This document shows, piece by piece, positions 11,691 through 37,447 of a DNA stretch of 64,000 bases (within the stretch, counting starts at the first letter, position 1; each line of letters starts with the position of its first letter). This DNA is from Salarias fasciatus (lineage: Eukaryota; Chordata; Actinopteri; Blenniiformes; Blenniidae). Location: contig NC_043763.1 in assembly GCF_902148845.1 (NCBI RefSeq), positions 13,527,394 through 13,591,393 on the forward strand. Direction: 5' to 3'. A model generated the notes under the pieces. That model was given only the letters and a program-made list of their open reading frames with translations, was not told the origin of the DNA and searched no databases. The position numbers were made by a program, and so were the translations under genes.

Positions 11691-14600
11691 GGAATGAGTA
11701 TTTTATTTATAACCAGTTTATAAAAATAAAATACAAAATAATTTTAAAACAAAGGGAAAAAAACACTGTACAAGGCCTTGGTATGATACAAATGATAGAA
11801 TAAACATAAATAATTACAGGTATATACAATGCAAAACTCCAACTTGTTACATTCTTTCCTTGAGACTGTACAGTTACATTTCAAAACAAAGACATACTTT
11901 ACAACACAAAAATATCAACCATTAAAAAATCTTAACAATTTAGGTCAAAATGATGAATGGGCAAATTAGCAAATGTCACAATAAATAATTTATGTCAAGT
12001 ATTTTTATGCTATGAACACATAGTCCATGTGTGTACACGTGCACGCCAAAGCTTTTATTAGTTCCCATCTCACCTTTGTAAATGAAACAAAACAGCTGGG
12101 TTTGTTGTGTTGGTTTGTGGCCACCCTTCAAGCACAAATACCAACAAGCTCCTACAAACATAACTGTCTATCAGCAAGCCACTTTAAAAAAAAAAGTGAC
12201 AAAGAAAATGTCATTCATAATGTGTCACTGTTACTAGAACTACACACAACACATGTGCCATAATAATTAAAAGAAAACACGAGTAGAAGTCTGATTATCT
12301 TTTAAAACCAGCAGCACTGTTTAGTGTCTGTCCCTTTCACCGATGCCTGTTAGCATATAAGTTATAGTTGTACAATAATGACTTTATTTAAATATTATTT
12401 TGAATATTTTACAGGTATATATTAAAAGTCTGCACAACAGAGTTCTGAACTTTGAAAGCTTGAAATATCTGGAAATAGAGAGTCGAAAGAGGGAGAATTC
12501 AAAGATCGATTGCTGGCGACGTAGGAATTGCACAGCCCTCTTCAAGAGCACCCAGCAGTCACACTACGAACAAACACGCCTCGAATGGCGCACCCCTGAA
12601 ATGAGCTCATTTCCACAGGTCAACCGGGAAATGGTCCACGCGCTCAGGACAACGGGGAGCGCTCCAGCTCGCACACAGCTTTGATCTCAGTGGTGGTAGA
12701 TTGACCGTGGAGACACTCGCCATTCACAGACACAAGGTAAGTGACAGGAAGGCTTGGCTCGGCCTCATAGTGGAATGATATCCAACACAGACAAGGCTCA
12801 GTCATCCCTCACTATGCACAGAGGGGCAGAGAAGAGACATTAAGGCGTTTGACTGACTGAACGCTGTCTGCCTTCAGGATGAGTCATCATAGCTGCTCTG
12901 TGAGGCTCGCGAAGGGAACCGCAGGATCGGATCTGCACGTTGGATGTCGACAAAGCAATGTGCACATTCATTACTCTCCCATAACTATTCAAAAAAAAAA
13001 AAAGCATCAGCGAAATCCATCCATCTGTTTGGCAATGCGATTTACTTTACCCTCGGTCACATATGAAGCTATATTTTAAGAGATGTCAGTCTTTCTTTCA
13101 GTACAAGACCTCAGTTATTTAGTACATTGTGTCACTTATATGCACTACTAAAAGCACAGTCTATCATATTCCAGCTACAGTCATTCAACGTCAATGCATG
13201 AAGTGCAGAAAACTAACATTAGGTGGGAGGAATTTAAAAAAAAATATTAAAGATTACTCAAAGAGAATAAATAGATCCACATTAAATTGGCTCACCTGAC
13301 AGGTAATGGAATCCCTGCAAGGTTAAAACCCTCACAACATAAAATGCCATGTGACGCTAGGTGGTATATGCAGCTTTTTACTCAGTAGTTGAACCTGTTT
13401 TTTTTTTTTTCTAATGTGTTTTTTTCCTGTGTCTAGCATGCAAAGAGTAGCACTGGAGGGAAGCCAAGGTTATTTTACAGTATCTTACAAGCAGAGGAGT
13501 GGGAGGAAGTGGTGGGGGAGAATCGAAGTGAGGAATCCTAACTAAAATCAAACACAAACAATACTCTGATTCCTTCGCCTTGTGCACTGACATACTGCAA
13601 GTTATGTGAAAGATATTCTCCATCGAAGGAGAAACTCAGTACAATCAAACATTCTTGCGCATGGAGGCGTGGAGCATCGTTTTGGTGTGAGAATTATATG
13701 TACATATGGCCTCCGTTTTCTATAGAATTTGACAAAGTGGTTTTCGAGGTCTGAAATTCACATTTGCTCAGAGTTTTATCTCTAACACTGACCTGATACG
13801 GACACAGGACAGCTACAACAGGTAATACGACCTACATGTCACAAAGAGAGCTACTCTTTCCTCAAACTGTATTTGATTTACAAATGCTTCTGTTGCTACC
13901 TCTTCTACATAAATGAGTGCTAACGAACAGGGTTTAACTCATAGCTGCTGGCACGAGTCTTGTTTTTTTTGGCTCCTTATTGTGTAATTACAAACACACC
14001 AGAGTGAATCCTTAAGCTGCCCAAAGTGCCAAGGCACAGGCTGAGACGAACGTCTGCGTCCGAGCATCACCCGTCAGTAATGCACCTTGTGTCCTTTATG
14101 CTCGCTACTGCTACAACAACAAATACAATAACAATAACCGCGACTGGAAAAGTGCACCTCCCCCGCCGGCGTATCGAAACGGAGTTCCTCTGCTCTGCCC
14201 TGTAATCCCTTCATTCAGTGACACTTGGATTCCCTCTCAGTAACACAGTAGGCACAAAAAGGTGTGTGTCCACACGCACTTCACATGATTGATTGTATAA
14301 AGGGTCACTTCAGGTAATCCCTTTCGATTAAACACTGAAAACTACCTCGAGTGACACAGAACCACACATCCACGATCACACACGAGGGGGCGGGAGTCGC
14401 TAGCGTTACTCGGCATCAAAATAAATATCTCAATAAATACAGCTGTACACAAATTCTGGCTTTATGCATTCACATTTAGCATAAAGTAAACGTCATACCC
14501 TGCTGCGGTCTCCAAAAGCAGAGGAGAGAGAACTGAGTCAAGCTCAAGCCAAATATTTTACTCAGTTGTAATCGGCTACAGTGAAACTCCATCAGTATCA

Positions 14601-15362
14601 TTCAAATGCATTAATACTGCAGATATGCTTTAAAAAGTTACTATATATTGTGGTGCAGAATGGCTCGAAGCTGGATCGGCAGGAGGGTGATTTATTTATG
14701 TGCCCACCAACCCACCTCACAATTGATTTTTCCATCGTAGCGCTGCTTCCATCAGGAAGTCGCTCATTTTGCAGCCTCACTTTTCCGACCTGCAACATGC
14801 TGATGTGCATAAAGTGAAGACGCTGTCTGGGACCACGCTGCACGTCTGGTTAAAATAAAGCACTCCGTCATATTAACCACTGAAGTCCAATCTCCCGGTT
14901 ATGCATCGTCAATCAGCCAGTGAGCTGCTGGATGATATGCTCTGTGGCGTTTTCATTATGAAGTAATGAAAAGTGCTACAGAGTAATGAGAAATGCAGGA
15001 ACCAGCATTTTTAGAGCTTAATTGACTTAAGTACAGTTTTTTGGGGGGTTTTTTCTTTCCCCACTCAGTAATTTTTAAAATCTCTCTCTCACGAGCCCAT
15101 CGACTTTTAGTGCGAACCTAAATCACTGGAGCTTCACTTGAAAGAAAGCTGGGCACATAAATGAATGACAGAACCAGCCTGCAGACGGAGGGAGGGGACG
15201 TAACACCGGGAAGCAGCGAGACGTGAAAAGTTCAGACTAACAGCAAAATAAGGGCAATGTTTCTGATCACAGCGGAAGACACAGGCTTCTATGATGACGA
15301 GTGTCGACCCTATCGCAGTCAAAGTCTTCCCATCCTCTGCAGCGGCAGCACCTCACGGGCAA
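11691..15362 (-). other. ttbk2: TTBK2 3' UTR (about 3.7 kb or longer)
   Basis: The region follows the TTBK2 stop codon (15365-15363) on the minus strand. It has no splice-bounded reading frame and is AT-rich with short A or T runs. A minus-strand AATAAA occurs at 11708-11703, with further copies nearer 11.2 kb. Human TTBK2 also has a long 3' UTR. The end point is uncertain. Confidence 0.5.
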
Positions 15363-28889
<13,527 letters not shown>

Positions 28890-29585
28890 CCCGTCAGCGG
28901 ATCGGGGACGCTGTCCTCACTGCTTCCTCCCCCTCGACCAGCAGCCTCACACTGGGCCGGGCATGAGGAGAACCCTGCAGACACACACCGACGGGCAAAC
29001 GTGAAGGGTTTCTGTAAAAACATGACAGTCGCACCGGCTGAAAGATAAAGCGGAGTGTTGATAGACGGGGCTTTCTGGTGCTCAGGCATGGCAGCAGCTG
29101 CCACACCTGCTGCCTGCAGCTGTCCTTCTGGACAAACGCTCCCCGCCGTCTCACAGGCAAAAGTCCTACGTCTTAAATTACAAAGAGAATTCATCCAAAG
29201 GAGAACTCTTTGTTGGTCATTTATCTTCTCAGCCAGGGAGAACATGATATTAAGAAAACACCACTAGATATAAGGAGAAGTGCGGTTTAAAGTTGGGTGA
29301 CTCAATATTCAGCTCTGGTTTGGTAACAATTTTGGCATAAAGGACATTTTCATAGGATTATTTTGAAACCAAATTAACATGTAACCCCATGTTTGGTATA
29401 GATGCACTGATTAATCATTCTCAACTATAAGAATGCATTTTATTAATTTGCTCTGTGGTTATTCCTGATTCATTGCAAGATAAATCTGCATCACGATAGC
29501 CTCATAATATAGAAACATTTATGTGTCTAAGGCGTATAGCTCCACGCATCATAACAAGAGTAACATTTCAGAATGTCTCACGATG

Positions 29586-29650
29586 ATTAGAATCAGCTTT
29601 ATTGGTGAAGTACTTGTTCCATAAAAAGAAATTAGCCACAGTTTTCACCA
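29586..29650 (-). repeat. LINE 3'-end fragment (AATAAAGCTGATTCT tail)
   Basis: The plus strand reads 'agaatcagctttattggtg' followed by 'aagtacttg', the reverse complement of the common fish LINE tail that ends in AATAAAGCTGATTCT. Only the last few dozen bases remain. It is a tail fragment without coding sequence. Confidence 0.5.
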
Positions 29651-30916
29651 ATCGGTAAGTACTCAACTACAAAATACTAATGAAAAAATATGATCTGCTG
29701 TTAAAACCCCATTTTGTGTTTGTACAATTTTCATCAAGCGACCCTTCTTTGTCTGCTGTCTCCTTCCTTCATCGGTCGCAGCAGATCATTTCCCTTCATC
29801 TCTCCTCCTGTACTTTCAAACCAGCCATCTCCATGACTCTTCTACGAGGCTACGAGAATTTCTGCCTTCCAATGGAGGAATATATATTGTAAGTATTGGG
29901 TAGCTATTTATAAGAATTTTATACAAGGCGATTCCGGTTGGAATCGCTGCTGATAAATTCCTGTTACGAACTCACTTCACAAGAAAAACAAACGTATCTC
30001 TATAAGGAAGGGTTCAAACAGTATTTCCCTTGGAAAAGCTGCGTCTACGTTCCTGCATTATACAACATCCGTGTCATAGATAAGCATTTCCCAGGAGAAC
30101 ACGCGCCGCTAACATCCTCCAGTCTGCCTTCAAACGCTCACAGCAAAGCCCGCCTTTGATTCATCATTCAGCGCACGCCGCGCAAGGCATCTACGGTTAT
30201 GCAACCAGCCTTCAAAATGCTATTTGGTTACAGGCCGTGATCCCGACATCAAGGAGACAATCAATCCCATCATGCACCTGTGTAAGGTTGAGAGATGGGC
30301 GAGACAGAGAACGGTAAAATGACGAGCATGAAACGTGACCCCGGGCGAAGGCCCGGGAGTTCGGTGACACCAAGGTGAAGCTGCGCCGATCCGACAAACA
30401 AATGAAGAGTTCACAAGACACGCCTCCGGAAAACAAGCCTCCGTTTATTTACTGTATCGTCTCCCAGCTGTACTGTTTTACTACCGAGTTATCATCAGTT
30501 AGTACTGGCTGCTCTACTGTACTCGTGGGGCTTTTTTATTACGCAACAGTAAGTATATAAACAGTTCTGAGCAACTGTGCAAAGCATGGCGTGCTGAGGA
30601 AGCACAACTTTCATTTATTTTGGGATGATTTACTGTTGGATAGTTGATCAAAACTATGTTTTACAGAGATCATAAACTGTCAGCTTTAAAAATTATTCTT
30701 GTTGGATGGAAAAAAAAAAAAACAAGCACCACAAAGGAACAAGGTCAACTCTGGATCTGCTTGACCACATGGGAGAAATCCACCAAGTATTTGTTATTTA
30801 AATTAACGTTGTGGGACAGGACCTTTGGCCAACTAACTCCATTTTACATACAAGTGCGATGGGTAAGTATATTTTCAGATTTGTGAGCAAAAGAAAAGGG
30901 AATTGCTCATAACGTG

Positions 30917-31030
30917 TAGTGCTCGGCGCTGTGTCGTTGCAGCAACAAGGTGTCTGGTTTGAATCCAGGTTGATCCTGGGGAGGCTTTGGTTGTAAAGTT
31001 AGCATATTCTCCATTCAGGGTACACACATT
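30917..31030 (+). repeat. Partial tRNA-derived SINE with B box
   Basis: A pol III B-box-like GGTTTGAATCC (30956-30966; consensus GGTTCGANTCC) is followed by 'gttagcatattctcc' and 'gggtacac', the same order as in the copies at 45.3 and 61.6 kb. Only the tRNA-like head and part of the body are recognisable. Confidence 0.45.
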
Positions 31031-31324
31031 TCCCCCCCAAAGTCTAAAAAACGCTTTTTATTCTAACTGGTGATTTTAAAAACAAAGAGGTATAGGTTCA
31101 GATGGTCGGACGGCCCGCCTTCACACGTAGCCAGCCGCTTTCTGCATATTTTATTCCAGGTATTTGGTCACACGTAAATATTGTGACATTAGTCATTTGA
31201 AATAATGAATAATGTATAGAAATATCCTGAGGACACTCAAAATCAGGCAGTGGTGTGTGCCAAGAATAATAAATAGCCACACTAAAGTCATTAAAATTCA
31301 TCTGCTGAGGACCTGATATAGTAT

Positions 31325-31380
31325 TCAGCTGCTCCCGTTAACAGGGGTCACCACGACAAGCCAGAGCAGCTTACTAGTAT
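31325..31380. repeat. Possible fragment of a common fish interspersed repeat
   Basis: The sequence 'ctgctcccgttaacaggggtc' followed by 'accacgacaag' resembles a very frequent teleost repeat reading 'ctgctccctttaggggtcgccacagcg'. Only about 50 bases are recognisable, so this is a tentative call. Confidence 0.3.
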
Positions 31381-33233
31381 CAACGCCGCTTCCTGTTTCC
31401 AGGGTCCCTTACAATCAAAATGAAGACCTAATTCAATAGTGCAAAATTCAGTGAAATCCAAGTAATACTTCTTGGCAAGTCTCATTCCTAAAATATATTG
31501 GCGTCCACTGCGATGCACTTGACAAGACTGATGCATTTGGAAAGCTTTCACGTCTTAATTTCAGTTTTTATTGCTTGGTTTAGGACAGAAATACACTGAC
31601 TCAAATCAGTGACAAAGCAAATATCTTAGAACAAGCCATTAAATCCAGTGAGGAGACAAATCGTGCAAAAAAAAACAACCCTTCAGGGACTGAACTGAGT
31701 GAAAACAATGTGACTGAATAACCTCTGTGTCAGAACTTCAAGGTCACGTCGTGTTCCAGTGTTTTGATTCAGGAATATGTCTGACGGGGTAGATGAGATG
31801 TCAAACATGACTCAGGGATGAATTTGCTCAAATTTCAATGAGGGGAAACAATTCAGGGAGAAAATGTGAGGAAACCACGTTTGTTCTGTGAAAACACAAC
31901 AGATGACGGGACAGGTTTCTATCACTGACCTCCAATGCACTCTGAGGTCAAGAGTCCTGACCTATCTTTGACCTTTTTCTGTTATTCCCCAAAACAGCAG
32001 GAAAGACAATGAAATACAGTCGGCCATAAACACACTGCATTCACAAACTTGTACACACATTGCATAAGTGCACACACCGATGCACAAGCCAGGCTTGGCT
32101 GACACTGTGACTAATCTAACGCCTCACAGTAAAGCAGTGATCAGCTCTTCATCCTCTTCCTCCTCCTCCTCCTCCTACAATCCCAGTCACCATCAATGAG
32201 GAGGGAAAAAAGCCCAGGATGTGCAGACTCGGGGCCAAAAAAAAATCAAACCAATATCTGACAGCCATGGCTCTGTCTCATGCATGAATCACGCCTCCTG
32301 ACCCCAGCGTCACCATGGCGACGATGGTGCAGTGAGATTTTCATTTGCTGACTGCAGCTCAATGTCGCCTCTGCCCTTTTGGTCTGCTGGAAAGCTTGCA
32401 AGTTTATCGCTGCACGAAGCATCATGAAATGTCAACGAGTGGTCCCAACGCAGAGGATTCCTCCTTCACACTCATCTCAGAGTAAAATAATTCCCACAAT
32501 AACAAAGCAGCTCCGGCTTCGAAAGGCTGTATACCGTATAATACATGTCCAGGAAGAGGGGAAAAATGTTTAAATGTTTGTTCAATTTTCTGTCTAATCT
32601 CAGCGTGGCCTGGTTCAGGAAGCAGGAAAGGGAGACTCACTTGCTGGATGAAATGAGTGTCTGATCTGACAGCTGGAGAGGAGCCAGCACAGGGAGGCCC
32701 CTCCACACGCTTTGGTTTCAAGCAATTTATGTCACACATGTGGAGAGAAGAAGCCATAAAGGGTGAAACCAGGACATGGGAGCATCCACCTGACCAGCCA
32801 CCCTTGGTTTGAGCATTTCAAATGATTAGCGGTTCCCACTGTTGTTGTGAAGCAGAGTTAAAATACAAACACCGCTGTCACAGTCACCCAGCTGCAGTAA
32901 TATTTCAATGCATGATGCTTCGCCACATCCATCCCGCCTGCAATACACCGACGCCGGGTTTTTTTTTTTTTTTTTGCTGTGGAGAGCTGTTGCATAGCGA
33001 GTTGGTTGCCACAGCAGATTTACTCAGGCGCGTCCACGCACATTGGCCGTCCACAGGCCACGCAGGCTCATCGGATGAAGTCTCCTTATTCTGAGACTGA
33101 AAGCCGTGTCAACATGCAGGATCACAAGCCGAATGCGTTCTGCTGCGGGGGACAAAACATGGGGAGGGTGTTTACAGACAGGGGTGTGGGGGGGGGGAGA
33201 GGCGCTGCGATGCGGACTCGTCTGGATCCTTAC

Positions 33234-33610
33234 CTCGGGTCTTCGCTGCCGATCCTTGATCCAAAGAAGCGCCCGGGTGTGGTTACGAAAAATCCCGTGT
33301 GTGAGGAGGAGGAGGAGGAGGCGGCGGCGGCGTAGACGCGGAGCGGAGTCCCATCGCGAGCGGAGCGTCCATAGGAAGAGACGGCCTCGGTGATTTGTGG
33401 ATAAAGGAAGGAGCGGCTGGTGGAAATGTGTCTGAACCGGAGCGTCCCTTTTCTCCTTCTGCCTGTCACCTCAGCATCTCTGTCGGTCGCTGCGGATCCG
33501 TGACGTGACGCCTCTCCGACGACGACGACGATGATGATGATGATGATCAGCCTTCCTGCGCGCGCGCCCCCGATTCCATCGCCCCTCGCAACAGCTCGGG
33601 AGCGCGAAGA
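33234..33610 (-). promoter_or_regulatory. ttbk2: Probable TTBK2 non-coding first exon and CpG promoter
   Basis: A CpG-rich block ends, on the minus strand, in a consensus donor (CCCGAG then GTAAGG, exon end 33234). That suits a 5' UTR exon spliced to the coding exon at 28.9 kb. It includes CGG/TCC and (ATG)n-type triplet runs and a GCATGCGC NRF1 motif just outside at 33,673-33,680. The long arginine-rich reading frames on both strands are translations of this composition, not proteins. Transcription start is inferred. Confidence 0.5.
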
Positions 33611-33680
33611 AAAGTAGAGGAAGGAGGGGCTGGGGGGGGGGGGGGGTCTTTAAATCGGCTTTACCGTGTTGCGCATGCGC

Positions 33681-34773
33681 AGTACCCAAATACAAACTAT
33701 GTTTATTCACGGAGTATGGGGGGAAGCATGTTTCAAACATGAAAATGACGAAAGATTATTTAATAATAATAATAATAAGAAAATAAATATGTAATTATCA
33801 CATTCTCTTTTGATGCTTTGACTGGGAAAAGGAATTGTTTCACAAAGACCACTAGATGTCACCATCAAGTCAGAGAAGGTGTCTGAATTAATGGAACAGT
33901 TGAAACGGTAAAAAAATAAAAGAAAATAAAAAGAAAAGAAAAGGGGGACAGCCTAAACTGATAAAATGACTAAAACAGCCAAAGCGTGTAAACAAAATAA
34001 ATGAACTAAAAACACAAATGTCAGTAGTTCCCAACTGTATCTTTACCACTGCTTTATCCAGTTGTGGGATACAAGTTGCTAGAATTGATCTCAGCTGCAT
34101 CCAAACGCTGTGTACATTTTCGGAAGACATTATGTGCAAGTTTGTGTTTGTGATCTTGTTTTTGTGTTTTCTTTGATATTTAAATCTCTAATAGTATCAA
34201 TATCCATATCAGTAATCAAGTTGCAAGCCAGTGCTACACAGTGGGAGCAGTGCTCTGACTTCACTGTGAGAAAATCATGGGTTAAATGAATAATACTACA
34301 TAAATGAATACCTGGAACGCGGTAAGTTTCCCAATAGTATTTTTAATATATTTTAATTACAAGTAGCACTACAGGAAGTAAATCAATACAATAGTATTTG
34401 AGTATCTATTTGAAAATAATTCCCTGTGCAGTTTAAGTTTATCAAAAGCTAGATTCCAGAAATATATTTTATGATATAATTATCATTGCATTACCTGATG
34501 TATCTCAATGTTACTAATGTCATGAGCTTCATTTCATCATCCTTCACCTTTACCCACATTTATGTATATCCTCTTTATTTTTAACCACTTCAGTTTAGAT
34601 GCCTGCCTTTAGTAATGACTAATAGCTCTGTTACCACACTACAGCATAGTGTTGCACTGCTTAAAGGGGTGGCGCAAAGGACCATGGGAAGTGCTGACTT
34701 TCTTTATGTGTTGCCTTAGTTACACCCTGAGTTGAGATGAGGTGGCTGGTGATCACACCTCTCGGAGTATAGT
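33681..34773. other. AT-rich spacer between TTBK2 and TMEM62
   Basis: I see no gene or clear element here. It contains short TAA runs near 33,760 and A-rich stretches. It forms the left part of the head-to-head intergenic region. Confidence 0.4.
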
Positions 34774-35326
34774 CAATGAGTGTGGTTACATGGAGTTTTT
34801 AATTTGGAACTTGTGTATTTATAGAGGAACAAAAAGTCCCATGTAAACACACGGCATATGTGTGCATTTCAATCACACTCTTCTCTCCTGTGTACACATT
34901 TCGTGCATTTACATGGGGCTTTTATTCCTCTATAAATCCAAATAAAGCCTAATTCTGCTCTAAAATGACCAACTAAAAACCTGAAAACTTTGTTCAGAAT
35001 TGAGTTATTTAACAGAAGTTTCAGAAGAATTGGATATAATGAAAAAAGCGGATCAACGGGCACTTAACAACACGGACATTTCCAAGCTGTTGCATCAAAA
35101 TTTATTGAGAAAGAAAGAAGAGAAAAACGCTGTTTACTTCCGGAAGACCTCAATACCTCACAGCCGCCCCCTGTCCAATCAGAACGCTTTGCAGACCCTA
35201 GCCTGAGAGATGATTTAACCCTTCGTTTTTCCCATGCAAACACAAATCTCATGAATATAATTCTGAATTACTTAATTCAGAATAAGTCAATTCCGAACTA
35301 AAAACACCATGTAACCACACTCATTG
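34774..35326. mobile_element. MITE-like element with 35-bp terminal inverted repeats
   Basis: The left end (34774-34808, beginning CAATGAGTGTGGTTACATG) and the reverse complement of the right end (35292-35326) agree at 32 of 35 positions. The 553-bp element has no transposase and contains further palindromes, so it is a non-autonomous DNA element. I could not see a clean target-site duplication, so the superfamily is left open. Confidence 0.66.
34817..34937. repeat. Internal fold-back inverted repeat inside the MITE
   Basis: An arm at 34817-34852 (starting ATTTATAGAGGAA, containing CCCATGTAAA) matches the reverse complement of 34903-34937 with few differences, around a loop of about 50 bases. 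This is a second, separate palindrome nested within the outer terminal repeats. It could be a smaller MITE inserted into the larger one or a built-in fold-back. Confidence 0.6.
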
Positions 35327-35337
35327 GCAGTGTTACA

Positions 35338-36410
35338 TTGGTGTCAGATGTGAGATCGCAATGGAATCTCCCAAATCTCCTGAAGAGCACGGTTATCTTT
35401 TTCAAGATGCAGTTTCCCGCAGCAGAAAAAGAGCAGTTTGGACAGCCGATCAGTGGAGGCTGACTAGAAGCATAGACAGCTTCAGCAATCATGGAGCTCA
35501 CTGTCCAGAGGCAGTGTGAATGGATCTAGATGGTGACAGTGCAGGACCCGGCATGTTTCTGGGCTGCTGCACCAAGAGCGGCGGTGAAGCGCCCGAAGTA
35601 TGATGGCACAAACCCACTCAAGCTGTACCAGTACACATCACTGGTGTGTACAATGGCGGGGGAGACCAGGACACCGCCACACATCTTGCCCTTGCCCTGG
35701 AGGGCCCAGCGCAGCAGGTACTCCTGGATCTGGGGCAGGTGGAAGATCGGGACCTGAGTGCGCTGACGAAGACACTTGAGTGGCAGTTTGGGCGGCGGTT
35801 GGCACTGACAGCGGAGAGAGAAAAACTGACAGCGCCGGGAAGGAGAAGGTCTGGTCACCTTCGCCACTGATGTTCACCTGCATGCCCAGCAGGGATACCC
35901 CAGCTTCTCCGAAGGAACACAGGAAGAGTTAGTTCTCCATGCATTCCTGCAAGGATTCAGGCCACTGCATTATCTTCCTGGACAACCTGGTATGAGCAGA
36001 TAGGTACGAGGGGGGGCCATGACCAACCTGACAGAGGTCTTCACTGCCAACTGCAGGGCTGGGCTTAAACTTAACCCAGCTAAGTGCAGCCTGCTGGCCA
36101 GAGAAACCGAATTTCTGGGTCACGTGTTTAGTGAGAACTTGGTGGCCACAGACCCAAACAAGGTGGCAATGGTGAGAGACTGGCCCTCACGTTAGCGACC
36201 TGCAGAGTTTCCTGGGACTTGCGTCCTACTACAGGCATCAAAGACTTTGCTATGATCAGCAGCCCACTCCGCCACCTGACGGACAACGGGCAGCCGTACC
36301 GGTGGGATGACACCTGTGCCGCCACATTCCAGCAGCTCCAGATGGCCGCAACTGAAGCTCCAGTCCCTCATAAAATGTACATCAACTCGAAGGGCTTCAA
36401 ATGTAATAAA
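35338..36410 (+). mobile_element. Broken Ty3/gypsy-type LTR retrotransposon fossil
   Basis: A primer-binding-site-like TGGTGTCAGATGTG (complementary to tRNA-Leu, as in many fish gypsy elements) opens the remnant. A gag-like part (about 35,530-35,880) has PKYDGTNPLKLYQYT and LALALEGPAQQVLLDLGQVE; a pol part (about 35,900-36,400) has reverse-transcriptase features such as GLKLNPAKCSLLARETEFLG and DLQSFLGLASYYRH. Flanking LTRs are not recognisable, and protease, most of pol and integrase are missing. The element is clearly broken, with several breaks, and looks old. Confidence 0.72.
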
Positions 36411-36925
36411 TAGTACGTTTATGCCCAAGTAAGATGTCAAAGATATTGAACAGCATCACGAGAAAAATGCACTATAAATTAAGAATATACATTTTATGAA
36501 TATAATAAAATTATTTGAATTCTTAATTTTTTTTAGTAAACGTTTAATAATTCACATTGTTTTATTATCTTAGTAATACTCATATATTCTAAATATATAT
36601 ACATTAAGAAAATCCCTCTTCTTTTTTTTCTCTATCTGGGTTTTTCGTAGCCTATATCTTGATTTAACTTAAATACTAGTGTTTGCTTGTGAGTAGAGCT
36701 CTTTGGTTAGAATTATTGATAAGTATACACTGTCATAACTACATCTCCTAAGTTTAAAATAAACTAAACCATTTTAAAATTGGTAGAAAACTGATTAAGT
36801 TGTATTTGTTAAAGTGGATGAACAGTGTTATGAATGATATGAGCCAGGTGCCTGCAGCAAGATGACCGCCAAGTGCAGACGTTCGGCCGGTAGCGCGGGT
36901 GAGACATCTAGCCTTAATACATATC
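36411..36925. other. AT-rich spacer upstream of the TMEM62 promoter
   Basis: Very AT-rich, with no reading frame, RNA gene or recognisable repeat. It separates the retroelement fossil from the CpG-rich TMEM62 5' region. Confidence 0.4.
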
Positions 36926-37447
36926 TATGACCATTGTGTTGAATGCATTGTTTCCGGTATTCCCGTACCGTCTCGCGATAACAGCAGGTGCAGCAGGATT
37001 GCGGAGCTCAGAAAACACGTCAGAGTGGGAGCTCTGTCATTCACACGCGCTCTCTTCCTGTGAAGATGACGTTTCCACTTCCAGCAGGTCAATCTGTGAT
37101 GGTAGCGGATGGTGGCTAACAGCTGGCTAACCTTCCGCGCTGCCGCTGCCGCCGCCGCCGCCTCCTCCTCCTCCTCCTCCTCCGCCTCCGCCTCCTCAGC
37201 CTCTTAAGGCAGCTGATCGGACCGAGCTGTGAATGAACCCCGCACCTCAATGCACTCCCTGCGGCCGCGATGGCAGCGACAGAAACGGTCTGAGTCTTAG
37301 CTCGTAGCCATGTAGCTGAATGCTCCATTTGTAGCCGTAGTCAATGTTTAGTGCTCCGCGCCCTCAGCTGTTTCCACCGGTAGCTAGCTTTTTTTCTGTG
37401 CGGGACAGACGGCGGCAGCTAGCCCCCTTTCTCGCCACTACAGGAGG
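36926..37447 (+). promoter_or_regulatory. tmem62: TMEM62 promoter and 5' leader with three uORFs
   Basis: CpG content rises from about 36,950. A (CCG/TCC)n triplet block covers 37,140-37,200. Between it and the start codon are three upstream ATGs: 37269 (ATGGCAGCGACAGAA, 7 codons then TGA), 37310 (ATGTAG, a start directly followed by a stop), and 37344 (a 36-codon frame whose stop at 37452-37454 lies inside the TMEM62 coding region). How many are in the mRNA depends on the transcription start, which I cannot see. Confidence 0.5.

Larger units (their letters stand above)
28890..33233 (-). other. ttbk2: TTBK2 5' UTR remainder and first intron
   Basis: No exon of another gene is visible in this 4.3 kb. 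The segment close to the start codon (28,890-29,000) is moderately GC-rich and could be the 5' UTR part of the coding exon or a second start site. The rest holds repeat fragments (separate entries) and AT-rich sequence. UBR1, which lies upstream of TTBK2 in mammals, is not here. Confidence 0.45.

Noticed and set aside
33106-33393. Arginine-rich 95-codon open frame
   Set aside because: It is a translation of (AGG/CGG)n in the CpG-rich TTBK2 first-exon region; no codon structure or homologue.
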